A DNA stretch of 64,000 nt, taken from Bradyrhizobium sp. 199. Lineage in GTDB: Bacteria; Pseudomonadota; Alphaproteobacteria; Rhizobiales; Xanthobacteraceae. Below the pieces are notes generated by a model. That model was not told the origin of the DNA, searched no databases, and saw nothing but the letters and a program-made list of their open reading frames with translations. Made by a program: the position numbers and the translations under genes. Positions 53,008 through 64,000 of this stretch are shown here, piece by piece. The DNA is taken from NCBI RefSeq assembly GCF_023073355.1, contig NZ_JADPJI010000006.1:1-64000 (forward strand), written 5' to 3'. Each line of letters starts with the position of its first letter. Positions within the stretch are counted from its first letter, which is position 1.

Positions 53008-54354
53008 ATGAACATCAACACCTCGCCTGATCAGATCATCCGAAGCACGGCGCAGGTCACCCCGGGCTACATGTCCGGCTTCGGCAACAGTTTTGAGACC
53101 GAGGCGTTGCCGGGCGCGTTGCCGATCGGGCGCAACTCGCCACAGCGCTGCGCCTACGGGCTCTATGCCGAGCAATTGTCCGGTTCGCCCTTCACCGCGC
53201 CGCGCGGCACGAATGAACGCTCCTGGCTCTACCGCATCCGTCCCTCGGTGAAGCATTCGGGGCGTTTCGAGAAGGTCGATGCGGGCCTGTGGCGGTCGGC
53301 GCCGTGCCACGAATACGATTTGCCGATCGCGCAGATGCGCTGGGACCCGACTCCGCTTCCGAAGGAGGAGGTAACCTTCGTTCAGGGCATGCAGACCATG
53401 ACGACGGCGGGGGATGTGAATACGCAGGCCGGCATGGCCGCGCACGTCTATCTCATCACCAAATCGATGGTGGACCAGCATTTCTACAATGCGGACGGCG
53501 AGCTGATGTTCGTGCTCCAGCAGGGCGTCTTGCGCCTCGTCACCGAGTTCGGCCGCATCGACGCCGAGCCGGGCGAGATCGTGGTGATCCCGCGCGGCGT
53601 CAAATTCCGGGTCGAGATTCCGAACGGGCCGGCGCGCGGCTATCTCTGCGAGAATTACGGCGGCGCGTTCACGCTGCCGGAGCGCGGGCCGATCGGCGCC
53701 AACTGCCTCGCCAATGCGCGCGACTTCCTCACGCCGGTTGCCCATTACGAAGACAAGGACACGCCGACAGAGCTCTACGTGAAGTGGGGCGGCTCGCTGT
53801 TCAAGACCAATTTGCCGCATTCGCCGATCGACGTCGTCGCCTGGCACGGCAATTACGCGCCCTACAAATACGATCTGCGGACCTTCTCGCCGGTCGGTGC
53901 GATCGGCTTCGATCATCCCGATCCCTCGATCTTCACGGTGCTGACGTCGCCGTCGGAGACTGCGGGGACCGCGAATATCGACTTCGTGATCTTCCCCGAG
54001 CGCTGGATGGTCGCCGAAAACACTTTCCGCCCGCCCTGGTATCACATGAACATCATGAGCGAGTTCATGGGCCTGATCTACGGCGTCTACGATGCCAAGC
54101 CGCAGGGCTTCGTTCCAGGCGGCATGAGCCTGCACAATTGCATGCTGCCGCACGGCCCGGATCGCGACGCCTTCGAGCATGCCAGCAACGGCGAATTGAA
54201 GCCGGTGAAGCTGACCGGCACCATGGCCTTCATGTTCGAGACCCGCTACCCGCAGCGCGTGACAGCGCATGCGGCGAATGCGTCCACGCTGCAGGACGAT
54301 TACGCGGATTGCTGGAAGGGATTGGAGAAGAGGTTCGATCCAACGAAGCCGTAG
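53008..54354 (+). CDS. hmgA: Homogentisate 1,2-dioxygenase
   Basis: A 448-residue ring-cleavage enzyme converting homogentisate and oxygen to maleylacetoacetate. Iron ligands are His346, Glu352 and His382, with the same +6 and +36 spacing as in the characterised enzyme. The conserved start YMSGFGNSFETEALPGALP and HGNYAPYKYDL block are intact. GGAGGAGG lies just before the ATG, which is 2 bases after the preceding stop. It is the core gene of the operon; the fumarylacetoacetase gene follows after a repeat. No maleylacetoacetate isomerase gene is in the window. Confidence 0.97.
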   Translation: MNINTSPDQIIRSTAQVTPGYMSGFGNSFETEALPGALPIGRNSPQRCAYGLYAEQLSGSPFTAPRGTNERSWLYRIRPSVKHSGRFEKVDAGLWRSAPCHEYDLPIAQMRWDPTPLPKEEVTFVQGMQTMTTAGDVNTQAGMAAHVYLITKSMVDQHFYNADGELMFVLQQGVLRLVTEFGRIDAEPGEIVVIPRGVKFRVEIPNGPARGYLCENYGGAFTLPERGPIGANCLANARDFLTPVAHYEDKDTPTELYVKWGGSLFKTNLPHSPIDVVAWHGNYAPYKYDLRTFSPVGAIGFDHPDPSIFTVLTSPSETAGTANIDFVIFPERWMVAENTFRPPWYHMNIMSEFMGLIYGVYDAKPQGFVPGGMSLHNCMLPHGPDRDAFEHASNGELKPVKLTGTMAFMFETRYPQRVTAHAANASTLQDDYADCWKGLEKRFDPTKP

Positions 54355-54360
54355 CCTCTT

Positions 54361-54515
54361 ACCCTCCCCTGGAGGGGGAGGGTCGCTCGCGTTAGCGAGC
54401 GGGTGGGGTGACGGTCTTTCCATCGAGGCGGTGCTCGTGCTGAGAGATCACCCCACCCCGTCTCACATTTCGCTGCGCTCAATATGAGCCGACCCTCCCC
54501 CTCCAGGGGAGGGTG
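54361..54515. repeat. Dispersed inverted repeat, family D, copy 3, inside the hmg operon
   Basis: The arms ACCCTCCCCTGGAGGGGGAG and ACCCTCCCCCTCCAGGGGAG flank a CTCGCGTTAGCGAG stem and GTGGGGTGA/TCACCCCAC arms. It fills the gap between hmgA and the fumarylacetoacetase gene, so it is probably transcribed and could weaken or stabilise the downstream message. Confidence 0.85.
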
Positions 54516-54545
54516 ACACCCCCACCGCTGCGCCACGGGAAACAA

Positions 54546-55817
54546 ATGCCTCACCCCAACGACCCCAGCCTCCGCTCCTTCATCGACGTCGATCCCGCCT
54601 CCGACTTTCCGATCCAGAACCTGCCCTACGGCGTGTTCTCGACCGCGGCCAATCCGACGCCGCGGGTCGGCGTTGCGATCGGCAATTACGTGCTCGATCT
54701 CTGGGAACTCGAGCAGGATTCCCGGCTCGATGTCGGCCCGCTCGGTGTGTTCTCCGGGCCCTCGATCAATCCGTTCATGGCGCTGGGGCCAAAGGTCTGG
54801 GCGAAGACGCGGGCACGGATCAGCGAGCTTCTGCGCCACGATCATCCGGAGCTGCGCGACAACGAGGAGCTGCGCAAGCAGGCTCTGGTGCCGATGCGCG
54901 ATGCGAAACTGCATCTGCCGTTCGCGGTCTCCGGGTACACCGACTTCTATTCGTCGAAAGAACACGCCACCAATGTCGGTGTGATGTTCCGCGGCAAGGA
55001 CAACGCGCTGCAGCCGAACTGGCTGCATATGCCGATCGCCTATAACGGCCGCGCCTCCACCGTCGTGGTCTCCGGCACCAAGCTCAAGCGCCCGCGCGGA
55101 CAATTGAAGCCGCCGAATGTGGAGCTGCCGAGCTTTGCGCCCAGCAAGCGGCTTGATTTCGAGCTGGAGATGGGCGTCGTGATCGGCCAGCCCTCGCCGA
55201 TGGGCGGCATGCTTGGGGAGCAACAAGCCGAGGAGATGATCTTCGGTTTCGTGCTGCTCAACGACTGGAGCGCGCGCGACATCCAGCAATGGGAATATGT
55301 GCCGCTCGGCCCGTTCCTGGCAAAAGCGTTCGCGACCTCGATCAGCCCGTGGGTGGTGACACGCGAGGCGCTGGAGCCGTTCCGCCTGAAGGGGCCTGAG
55401 CAAGAGCCGGTGCCGCTGGATTATCTCAAGCAGACCAAGCCGCAGAACTATGACATCGCGCTCGACGTCTCCCTGCGCGCCGCCGGCGCCAACGCGCCCG
55501 CCGGCATCAGCCGCACCAATTTCAAATACATGTACTGGTCCTCGGTGCAGCAGCTCATGCACCACGCCTCCTCCGGCTGCGCCATGAATGTCGGCGATCT
55601 CTTAGGGTCCGGCACCATCTCCGGCCCGGAAAAGAACCAGCGCGGCAGCTTGCTCGAGATCAGCTGGAACGGCACCGAGCCGGTCGAACTGCCGGGTGGG
55701 GTTAAACGCTCGTTCCTGGAAGACGGCGACAGCCTGGTCATGCGCGGCTGGTGCCAGGGCGAGGGCTATCGTGTCGGCTTTGGCGAGGTCGAGGGGACGA
55801 TTCTGGCGGCGGAGTAG
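54546..55817 (+). CDS. fahA: Fumarylacetoacetase
   Basis: A 423-residue enzyme that splits fumarylacetoacetate to fumarate and acetoacetate, the last step of tyrosine breakdown. The catalytic His lies in DFYSSKEHATNVGVMFRGKD; metal ligands and the substrate loop are in FELEMGVVIGQPSPMG and FVLLNDWSARDIQQWEYVPL. Length and the two-domain order (SH3-like N-terminal part, then beta-roll catalytic part) fit the family. The ATG giving MPHPNDPSLRSF is chosen. It is last in the operon, followed by a repeat. Confidence 0.96.
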   Translation: MPHPNDPSLRSFIDVDPASDFPIQNLPYGVFSTAANPTPRVGVAIGNYVLDLWELEQDSRLDVGPLGVFSGPSINPFMALGPKVWAKTRARISELLRHDHPELRDNEELRKQALVPMRDAKLHLPFAVSGYTDFYSSKEHATNVGVMFRGKDNALQPNWLHMPIAYNGRASTVVVSGTKLKRPRGQLKPPNVELPSFAPSKRLDFELEMGVVIGQPSPMGGMLGEQQAEEMIFGFVLLNDWSARDIQQWEYVPLGPFLAKAFATSISPWVVTREALEPFRLKGPEQEPVPLDYLKQTKPQNYDIALDVSLRAAGANAPAGISRTNFKYMYWSSVQQLMHHASSGCAMNVGDLLGSGTISGPEKNQRGSLLEISWNGTEPVELPGGVKRSFLEDGDSLVMRGWCQGEGYRVGFGEVEGTILAAE

Positions 55818-55839
55818 GGCGCGCTGCCGCCACCACCTC

Positions 55840-55924
55840 GTCATTGCGAGAAGCGAAGCGACGAAGCAATCCAGAGTGTTTTCGCGGAGGCAGTCTGGAT
55901 TGCTTCGCCACGCTCGCAATGACG
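55840..55924. repeat. Dispersed inverted repeat, family E
   Basis: GTCATTGCGAGAAGCGAAGC, GAAGCAATCCAGA on the left and TCTGGATTGCTTC, CGCTCGCAATGAC on the right form an 85-base near-perfect inverted repeat. This type is widespread in many bacteria. It separates the convergent fumarylacetoacetase and DUF1272 genes. Confidence 0.88.
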
Positions 55925-55937
55925 GTGCTGAGGCAGC

Positions 55938-56249
55938 TCAGCGTCTCTCCGGCGCCACATCCTTGATCCGCGCGCAATGCGCCGCGACCTCCTCCGGGCT
56001 GTACTTCAAATGCACCCGCTTGTCTGACGGGACCTGCTTGGTCGTGCACACGCCCGGCCGCCATTCCTGCGCGGGCCTGATCGGGCGCGGCGCAAACCCG
56101 CCGCCGCAATTCGGGCAGACGTTGAACAGCTTCGTTTCAACGCACTCCGCACAGAACGTGCATTCGTAGGAGCAGATCCGCGCATCCGTTGCATCGGGCG
56201 GCAGGTCGCGGTCGCAATATTCGCAGTTCGGTCGAAGCTGGAGGGCCAT
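55938..56249 (-). CDS. DUF1272-type zinc-ribbon protein
   Basis: A 103-residue protein with about eight Cys in paired motifs (CEYCDRDLPP, CSYECTFCAEC, CPNCGGG), typical of DUF1272 and likely to bind one or two zinc ions. After these the chain is basic (RPIRPAQEWRPG) and ends with a charged helix. GGAGATT lies before the ATG. Its role is unknown. It lies between the homogentisate operon and the Lrp-type gene. Confidence 0.8.
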   Translation of the reverse strand: MALQLRPNCEYCDRDLPPDATDARICSYECTFCAECVETKLFNVCPNCGGGFAPRPIRPAQEWRPGVCTTKQVPSDKRVHLKYSPEEVAAHCARIKDVAPERR

Positions 56250-56321
56250 GGCAGAATCTCCGGATTGGTCCCGATGATCGCAGATCGCGTAGCTAGCGCG
56301 AATGACGTAGTTCCCTCGATT

Positions 56322-56801
56322 TCAGCCGGCCTTGATCTCCTTGAGCGGCAGCCGCGAACTCTCCTTCAGCCTATCCAGCACGATCGAGGAGCGCACATGC
56401 GCCACGCTCTGATGCGGCATCAGCACGTCGTTGACGAGGTTGGAGAGGCCCTTGAGATCGCGCAGCACCGCCTTCAGCACGTAATCGGCGTCGCCGGTGA
56501 GCGAATAGGCCTCCTGGATTTCGTCGATGCGGCCGACCAGCGCGCGAAACCGCTTCGAATTATCCGGCGAGTGTGTCGCAAGCGTCACCTGGATGAAGGC
56601 GACCACGCCGAAGCCGAGTGCCTCGCTGGAGAGATCGGCGTGATAGCCCGCGATCACCTTCTCCTCCTCCAGCCGCATCCGCCGGCGCGAGCATTGCGAG
56701 GCCGAGAGGCCCGCGAGGTCGGCCAGCTCCTGATTGGTGAGGCGACCATCGTCCTGGAGCGCACTGAGGATCCTGAGGTCGAAGGCGTCAACCGAAATCA
56801 T
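56322..56801 (-). CDS. Lrp/AsnC-family regulator
   Basis: A 159-residue regulator with the N-terminal helix-turn-helix (DLRILSALQDDGRLTNQELA, LSASQCSRRRMRLE) and the C-terminal RAM ligand-binding domain (about 65-150: YSLTGDADYVLKAVLRDLKG). ATG at 56801 is used; a GTG 24 bases upstream is possible. It is divergent from hppD with a palindrome between them. Lrp-type proteins of this class often sense an aromatic amino acid and activate its breakdown, so tyrosine or phenylalanine is a reasonable effector. Confidence 0.88.
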   Translation of the reverse strand: MISVDAFDLRILSALQDDGRLTNQELADLAGLSASQCSRRRMRLEEEKVIAGYHADLSSEALGFGVVAFIQVTLATHSPDNSKRFRALVGRIDEIQEAYSLTGDADYVLKAVLRDLKGLSNLVNDVLMPHQSVAHVRSSIVLDRLKESSRLPLKEIKAG

Positions 56802-56818
56802 GCGTCTTTTGCCCAATT

Positions 56819-56837
56819 TATGCACGGATCGTGCATA
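56819..56837. promoter_or_regulatory. 19-bp palindrome, candidate Lrp-type operator for hppD
   Basis: TATGCACG and CGTGCATA are perfect inverted arms around GAT. The site lies 18 bases from the regulator's ATG and 88 from the hppD ATG, which suits autoregulation plus activation of hppD. If the regulator starts at the GTG, the palindrome would overlap its first codon. Confidence 0.75.
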
Positions 56838-56924
56838 TGATAGTGAAATCCCGTTCCGTTTGCACGCTCATTGCAGCCATCATGAAGGATAGTTCCTCCC
56901 AAGCAGCAATTTGGAGAGCCGCCA

Positions 56925-58040
56925 ATGGGACCGTTTCCGTACGATGCACCGCCGGCCACTATCAGCGCCGACAATCCGATGGGCACCGACGGGTTCGAGT
57001 TCGTCGAATATGCGCATCCCAACCCGGGCGAGCTCCACGCGCTGTTCAAGCTGATGGGCTATGCGCCCGTCGCACGCCACAAGACCAGGAAGATCACGGT
57101 CTACCGCCAGGGCGACATCAACTATCTCGTCAACGAGGAGCCGGGCACCCATGCTTACGACTTCGTCGCCGCGCACGGCCCTTGCGCGCCGTCGATGGCG
57201 TTCCGCGTCGTCGATGCGAAGGCGGCCTATGACCGGGCGATTTCGCTGGGCGCCGAGCCCGCGGACGCATCATCCGCTCAGAAGACGCTCGACGTGCCCG
57301 CGATCAAGGGCATCGGCGGCAGCCTGCTCTATCTGGTCGATCGCTACGGCGCCAAGGGGTCGGCCTATGATGCCGAGTTCGAATGGCTGGGCGCACGCGA
57401 TCCGCGGCCGGTCGGCGCCGGCCTGTTCTATCTCGACCACCTCACCCACAACGTTCATCGCGGCCGCATGGATGTCTGGACCGGCTTCTACGAGAAGCTG
57501 TTCAACTTCCGCCAGATCCGCTTCTTCGACATCGAGGGCCGCGCCTCCGGTCTGTTCTCACGCGCGTTGACCAGCCCCGACGGCAAGATCCGGATTCCGA
57601 TTAACGAGGACGCCGGCGATTCCGGCCAGATCGAGGAATATCTGAAAACCTATCGCGGCGAGGGTATCCAGCACATCGCCTGCGGCTGCCGCGATATCTA
57701 CCGCACCATCGAAGATCTGCGTGACGCCGGCCTGCCGTTCATGCCGCCGCCGCCCGAGACCTATTTCGAGAAGGTGGATACGCGCCTGCCTGAGCATGGC
57801 GAGGATCTCGCGCGTCTCCAGAGAAACGGCATCCTGATCGACGGCGAAGGCGTGGTCGAGGGCGGCCAGACCAAGGTGCTGCTCCAGATATTCTCAGCCA
57901 ACGCCATCGGGCCGATCTTCTTCGAGTTCATCCAGCGCAAGGGCGACGACGGATTCGGCGAGGGCAATTTCAAGGCCCTGTTCGAATCGATCGAGGAGGA
58001 TCAGATCCGCCGCGGGGTGCTGAAGGTGGATGCGGCGTAG
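56925..58040 (+). CDS. hppD: 4-Hydroxyphenylpyruvate dioxygenase
   Basis: A 371-residue non-haem iron enzyme that turns 4-hydroxyphenylpyruvate into homogentisate. The iron triad is His172 (FYLDHLTHNV), His250 (GEGIQHIACG) and Glu334 (GPIFFEFIQRKG). Two vicinal-oxygen-chelate domains, with the C-terminal one catalytic, match the family in order and length. The C-terminal gating helix region GFGEGNFKALFESIEEDQ is present. GGAGAG precedes the ATG. It supplies the substrate for HmgA but is a separate transcription unit under the Lrp-type regulator. Confidence 0.97.
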   Translation: MGPFPYDAPPATISADNPMGTDGFEFVEYAHPNPGELHALFKLMGYAPVARHKTRKITVYRQGDINYLVNEEPGTHAYDFVAAHGPCAPSMAFRVVDAKAAYDRAISLGAEPADASSAQKTLDVPAIKGIGGSLLYLVDRYGAKGSAYDAEFEWLGARDPRPVGAGLFYLDHLTHNVHRGRMDVWTGFYEKLFNFRQIRFFDIEGRASGLFSRALTSPDGKIRIPINEDAGDSGQIEEYLKTYRGEGIQHIACGCRDIYRTIEDLRDAGLPFMPPPPETYFEKVDTRLPEHGEDLARLQRNGILIDGEGVVEGGQTKVLLQIFSANAIGPIFFEFIQRKGDDGFGEGNFKALFESIEEDQIRRGVLKVDAA

Positions 58041-58082
58041 GCGCTGCTTTCAGGCACACTGTCGCGTCAATGCAGGTGTTGG

Positions 58083-58173
58083 AGGGTGGGCAAAGCGAAG
58101 CGTGCCCGCCCTGTTCATTTGCAATCGCGGATCGATGGTGGGCACGGCGCAACGCGCCTTTGGCCACCCTATG
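58083..58173. repeat. Dispersed inverted repeat, family A, copy 4
   Basis: GAGGGTGGGCAAAGCGAAGC and GCGCCTTTGGCCACCCTAT are the outer arms; CGTGCCCGCC and GGTGGGCACGG lie inside. It separates the convergent hppD and CoA-transferase genes. Confidence 0.85.
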
Positions 58174-58188
58174 GTTTAGCGCGTGCGA

Positions 58189-59301
58189 CTATTTCGTCGC
58201 CTTCCACGCCTCCATCACTGCCCCGATCTCCGCACCTTCCGGCTCGCGAACCGCCGACGGCGTGCGTGAGAATCTCGGCGCGGGGGCGGGCTGTTTCACG
58301 CCGTGGCGTTCGACGAAGACGTTGCGCGCGACCATGTGCGGGTGTTGCGTGGCTTCCGACATGGTCAGTACCGGTGCGAAGCAGATGTCGGTGCCTTCCA
58401 TGATCTTGCACCAGTCCTCGCGCGTCTTGCTCTTGAACACGGCCTTGAGCTTCTCCTTCAGCGCCGGCCAGGCCTTGGGATTCATCTGCGCATCGAAATC
58501 GGCATCCAGCAGGCCCGCATGCTCGCGCAGCAGCGCGTAGAACTGCGGCTCGATCGAGCCGATCGAGACGAAGTGCCCGCAGGCACATTCATAGACGCCG
58601 TAGAAATGCGCGCCGCCGTCGAGGAAGTTCTGGTCGCGCCCTTCGGTCCAGCGGCCGAGCGTGGTCATGTCGAAGAAGAACGACATCAGCGAAGCCGCGC
58701 CGTCGCACATCGCGGCGTCGACGACCTGGCCTTTGCCGGATCTTGATGCTTCCAGCAGCGCGGCGAGCACGCCGACGACGAGATAGAGCGCGCCGCCGCC
58801 GAAATCACCGACGAGATTGAGCGGCGGCACCGGCGCTTCCTTGGTGCCGATGGCGGCGAGCGCGCCGGTGATGGAGATGTAATTGATGTCGTGACCGGCC
58901 GCGTTCGCCAGCGGGCCTTCCTGGCCCCAACCGGTCATGCGGCCATAGACCAGCCTGGGGTTGCGCGCGAGCACGACATCAGGCCCAAGGCCGAGCCGCT
59001 CCATCACGCCGGGCCGAAAACCCTCGACTAGCGCATCGGCGCTGGCGAGCAGGTCGAGCACTTGCGCAATCGCGGCCTTGTCCTTGAGGTCGAGCTCAAT
59101 CACCTTGCGGCCGCGGCCTGCGACCGACTTCATGCTCTTCTTGGCGCCGACCCGATCGAGTGTGACGACGTCGGCGCCCATGTCAGCCAGCATCATGCAG
59201 GCGAACGGGCCGGGTCCGATGCCGGCGAATTCGACGATGCGGAAGCCTGCGAGCGGGCCGGAGGCGCGAACGGAGGAGGTGGGGGCTGGTTTGTCGAGCA
59301 C
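58189..59301 (-). CDS. CaiB/BaiF-family CoA-transferase (alpha-methylacyl-CoA racemase-like)
   Basis: A 370-residue type III CoA-transferase family protein. The start PLAGFRIVEFAGIGPGPFAC carries the racemase-like GIGPGPFA block, and the catalytic Asp is in AGHDINYISITGALA. The pattern is closer to alpha-methylacyl-CoA racemases, which invert 2-methyl-branched acyl-CoAs, than to formyl- or carnitine-CoA transferases. A GTG with GAGGAAAC upstream is the start. It follows the molybdenum hydroxylase genes on the same strand, but an intrinsic terminator lies between, so it is likely expressed separately. Confidence 0.85.
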   Translation of the reverse strand: MLDKPAPTSSVRASGPLAGFRIVEFAGIGPGPFACMMLADMGADVVTLDRVGAKKSMKSVAGRGRKVIELDLKDKAAIAQVLDLLASADALVEGFRPGVMERLGLGPDVVLARNPRLVYGRMTGWGQEGPLANAAGHDINYISITGALAAIGTKEAPVPPLNLVGDFGGGALYLVVGVLAALLEASRSGKGQVVDAAMCDGAASLMSFFFDMTTLGRWTEGRDQNFLDGGAHFYGVYECACGHFVSIGSIEPQFYALLREHAGLLDADFDAQMNPKAWPALKEKLKAVFKSKTREDWCKIMEGTDICFAPVLTMSEATQHPHMVARNVFVERHGVKQPAPAPRFSRTPSAVREPEGAEIGAVMEAWKATK

Positions 59302-59441
59302 GTTGTTGTTTCCTCGGGCCGCGGGCGGGTGCCGTTATTCGGCAATCGCCTCGGACATTTCCTCAGTGGGGCGAGTTAACTGGGTGATTAACTTTTCTCG
59401 CCTTCACGCCAGCGAGGCAAGCGGTTTTCACGGCGCACGGC

Positions 59442-59475
59442 CAAAATAAAAACGGCGCGCACCGAAGTGCGCGCC
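59442..59475 (-). terminator. Strong intrinsic terminator of the molybdenum hydroxylase operon
   Basis: On the minus strand GGCGCGCAC-TTCG-GTGCGCGCC makes a perfect 9-bp stem with a UUCG tetraloop, followed by GTTTTTATTTT. It lies 26 bases after the stop of the FAD-subunit gene. Confidence 0.92.
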
Positions 59476-59500
59476 GCGGAAAATTTGCGTCGAGGCGCTA

Positions 59501-60301
59501 TCAGCCCGCGGCAGCGACCGCGCGTTGTGCCATCACCTTGACGAGGTTGGCGCGGTACTCCGCCGTGCCGTGGATGTCGGCGAGCAATCCGTTCGCCGAA
59601 ATGCTGACGCTGTCGATCGCCGATGGCGACCAGTTCGCCTTCAGCGCGGCCTCGATCGCGGGCACCCGCATCACGCCGCTCTGCGAGGCGCCGGTGGCGG
59701 CTACCCGAACCTCGCCCGATTTGGTCTGCGCGACGAACACGCCGGTCAGCGCGAAGCGCGAGGCCGGGTGCCGCATCTTTTCGTAGCCTGCCTTCGCCGG
59801 CACCGGGAAAGCTACCGCCGTGATGATCTCGCCGTCTTCGAGCGCCGTCGAGAACAGGCCCTGGAAGAAGTCCTCCGCCGCAATCGACCGCTTGTTGGTT
59901 TTGACGGTTGCGCCGAGCGCGAGCAGCGCGGCGGGGAAGTCCGCCGCGGGATCGTTGTTGGCAATCGAGCCGCCGATCGTGCCGCGATAGCGCACGGCAG
60001 GGTCGCCGAGCACCGAGGTGAGATGGGCGATTGCGGGAATCGCCTTCTTCACATCGGCATTCGTCATGATATCGTAATAGGTTGTGCCGGCCTTGATGGT
60101 CAGCGTATCGCCCGACAATTCGACGCCCTGCAGCTCCTTGATCTTGCCGAGGTCGATGACATCAGATGGACTGGCAAGCCGCTGCTTCATGACTGGCAGC
60201 AGCGTCTGGCCGCCGGCCAGAAACTTCGCCTCGCTGCTCTTGCCGAACAGGCTGACGGCCTCGTCCACCGAGGAGGCGCGATGATATTTTGTCTGGTACA
60301 T
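59501..60301 (-). CDS. Xanthine dehydrogenase-family FAD-binding medium subunit (CoxM-like)
   Basis: A 266-residue flavin subunit. FAD-binding motifs are AKFLAGGQTLLPVMKQRL near 30-46 and TIGGSIANNDPAAD near 108-122, followed by the CO-dehydrogenase flavoprotein C-terminal domain. It passes electrons from the iron-sulfur subunit to the final acceptor. The ATG giving MYQTKYHRASS has GGGAG upstream and lies 13 bases after the large-subunit stop; a 29-codon extension is rejected. It is last in the operon. Confidence 0.92.
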   Translation of the reverse strand: MYQTKYHRASSVDEAVSLFGKSSEAKFLAGGQTLLPVMKQRLASPSDVIDLGKIKELQGVELSGDTLTIKAGTTYYDIMTNADVKKAIPAIAHLTSVLGDPAVRYRGTIGGSIANNDPAADFPAALLALGATVKTNKRSIAAEDFFQGLFSTALEDGEIITAVAFPVPAKAGYEKMRHPASRFALTGVFVAQTKSGEVRVAATGASQSGVMRVPAIEAALKANWSPSAIDSVSISANGLLADIHGTAEYRANLVKVMAQRAVAAAG

Positions 60302-60314
60302 CTTGGTTGCTCCC

Positions 60315-62657
<2,343 letters not shown>

Positions 62658-62742
62658 GACTGGTCCTCCCGACCGGAAATTTTATGGCTGCGCCTTCCTT
62701 CGAGAGCGGCAGCAGTGATTTTGTTCGTCGAGACGCGCCGCT

Positions 62743-63228
<486 letters not shown>

Positions 63229-63620
63229 GGTGTAGTCCTCCCGGGATTGATTTTTGATTGCTTCTAATTAGAGACAGCGGCCCGGAACTTTGCAACTAGG
63301 ATTTTGGTCGCCCGCGTCATGGAAAAGTCATTGATCCCGCCGTGGAAACAATGGCTTTGCGACTGCGAGTCGGCATCCGCGGCTCGGCCGGTTAGGCGGA
63401 GGCGAGGGCGATTTCCCGCTTATTGTCATTATAAGCGCGCACAATTTGCGTGGATGCCAGCCCGGCGCCCCCGTGGGCGCCCTTTGGCCGAGAAGCCGGA
63501 AGCGCGTTGAGATAGGACGAATTTACCGCCCCTTGACGTTTCTGCCCTAGTTTTGCGCAACCGGTCGGGAAGGCGGGGCGCCTTCGGATCGCGGCTGTTT
63601 GGAATACGATGGGGGTAGGA
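63229..63620. other. Divergent gap of 392 bases, no gene seen
   Basis: The gap between the small-subunit gene and the chemoreceptor gene. It contains a GGCGCCC-CCGT-GGGCGCC hairpin at 63464-63481 without a T tract. An antisense frame ending at 63392 is not convincing as a gene. Promoters for both flanking genes should lie here. Confidence 0.45.
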
Positions 63621-64000
63621 ATGTCCGGGCGTATCGGGTCGCCGTCAAAGCGCACAATATTTCCCACTCTCCGGTTTCGCGCCAAAATCATCCTCGGCTT
63701 TGCCGTCGTGCTGGCGATCTCCGCCGGCAGCATGGCCTTCTCCTATTTCGGCTTCGAGCGCGTTTCGGAAGGCGTCGGATCCTACCGAAGCAGCGTCTCG
63801 GAGGCCGATCTTGCCCGCAATATCGACCGCGAACTGCTCGGCTATCGTTCGGCCGCCCGTTACTTCGTGGTGACCGGCAAAGAAGAGGACGCCAAGGCGG
63901 CGCTGGACGCCGAGGCCGGCCTGAAGAACGCCATCGATCAGGCGATCAAGAACGCCAAGAAGCCGGCGCGGCTGGAGAGCCTCAACAAGCTCGCCAAGGA
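63621..64000 (+). CDS. Methyl-accepting chemotaxis protein, N-terminal part
   Basis: The gene runs off the right edge; 126 residues are visible. A basic start is followed by membrane helix 1 (about 24-44: IILGFAVVLAISAGSMAFSY) and a helical periplasmic sensor beginning SEGVGSYRSSVSEADLARNI, RELLGYRSAARYFVVTGKEE. This resembles the four-helix or helical-bimodular sensors of chemoreceptors. An ATG 12 bases upstream (63609) is an alternative start; the GGGGTAGGA between them would suit the inner one. The signalling domain and receptor class are not visible. Confidence 0.75.
   Translation, partial: MSGRIGSPSKRTIFPTLRFRAKIILGFAVVLAISAGSMAFSYFGFERVSEGVGSYRSSVSEADLARNIDRELLGYRSAARYFVVTGKEEDAKAALDAEAGLKNAIDQAIKNAKKPARLESLNKLAK

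Noticed and set aside
63392..63733. Antisense frame ending in YNDNKREIALASA
   Set aside because: The end looks protein-like, but the frame overlaps the chemoreceptor start and has no ribosome-binding site for any short version; not supportable as a gene.

Overview
The window is GC-rich chromosomal DNA from an alphaproteobacterium, most likely Bradyrhizobium or a close relative. The genus call is inference. It rests on the protein families present, the FixJ-like and Cache/PAS regulators, and many short dispersed palindromic repeats between genes, a pattern I associate with Bradyrhizobiaceae. There is no rRNA, tRNA, CRISPR, prophage or intact insertion sequence. Both ends cut through genes: cheW on the left and a chemoreceptor on the right.

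Layout. 1-8 kb is signalling: cheW, cheY, cheR and a PilZ-like gene, an orphan receiver, a FixJ-type regulator, and a large Cache/PAS hybrid histidine kinase coupled to a receiver. 8-15.3 kb is a GntR-controlled catabolic operon: a NitT/TauT-type ABC importer, an IlvD/Edd sugar-acid dehydratase, an RraA-type protein and a Tat-exported SMP-30 lactonase. 15.4-24.5 kb holds oligopeptidase B, an AlgI-type O-acyltransferase with an SGNH-like partner, serine-glyoxylate aminotransferase, a nuclease-like secreted protein and a large unknown protein. 25-48 kb mixes envelope and signalling genes: two caspase-fold proteins that have lost the catalytic His and Cys, two paralogous HlyD-type adaptors (one with an RND pump), a beta-propeller protein, a GGDEF/EAL protein, LysM, OmpA and AsmA proteins, a class III adenylate cyclase and a Crp/Fnr regulator. 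Around 34.7-35.8 kb is a decayed patch with an hsdR remnant and a solitary AbrB-type antitoxin.

48-58 kb is a homogentisate (tyrosine/phenylalanine) pathway. A MarR regulator is divergent from a flavin hydroxylase, a small DUF2783-type partner, a metallo-beta-lactamase-fold protein with half its metal site missing, hmgA and a fumarylacetoacetase gene. Next to this lies an Lrp/AsnC regulator divergent from hppD. Each divergent pair has a palindromic candidate operator. 58-63.2 kb carries a CaiB/BaiF CoA-transferase and a three-subunit molybdenum hydroxylase (small, large, medium) ending at a strong intrinsic terminator.

Most striking are the pair of pseudo-caspases, both in neighbourhoods with an HlyD-type adaptor, the frameshifted restriction-enzyme remnant beside a lone antitoxin, the half-site metallo-beta-lactamase protein in the homogentisate operon, and at least six families of intergenic inverted repeats.
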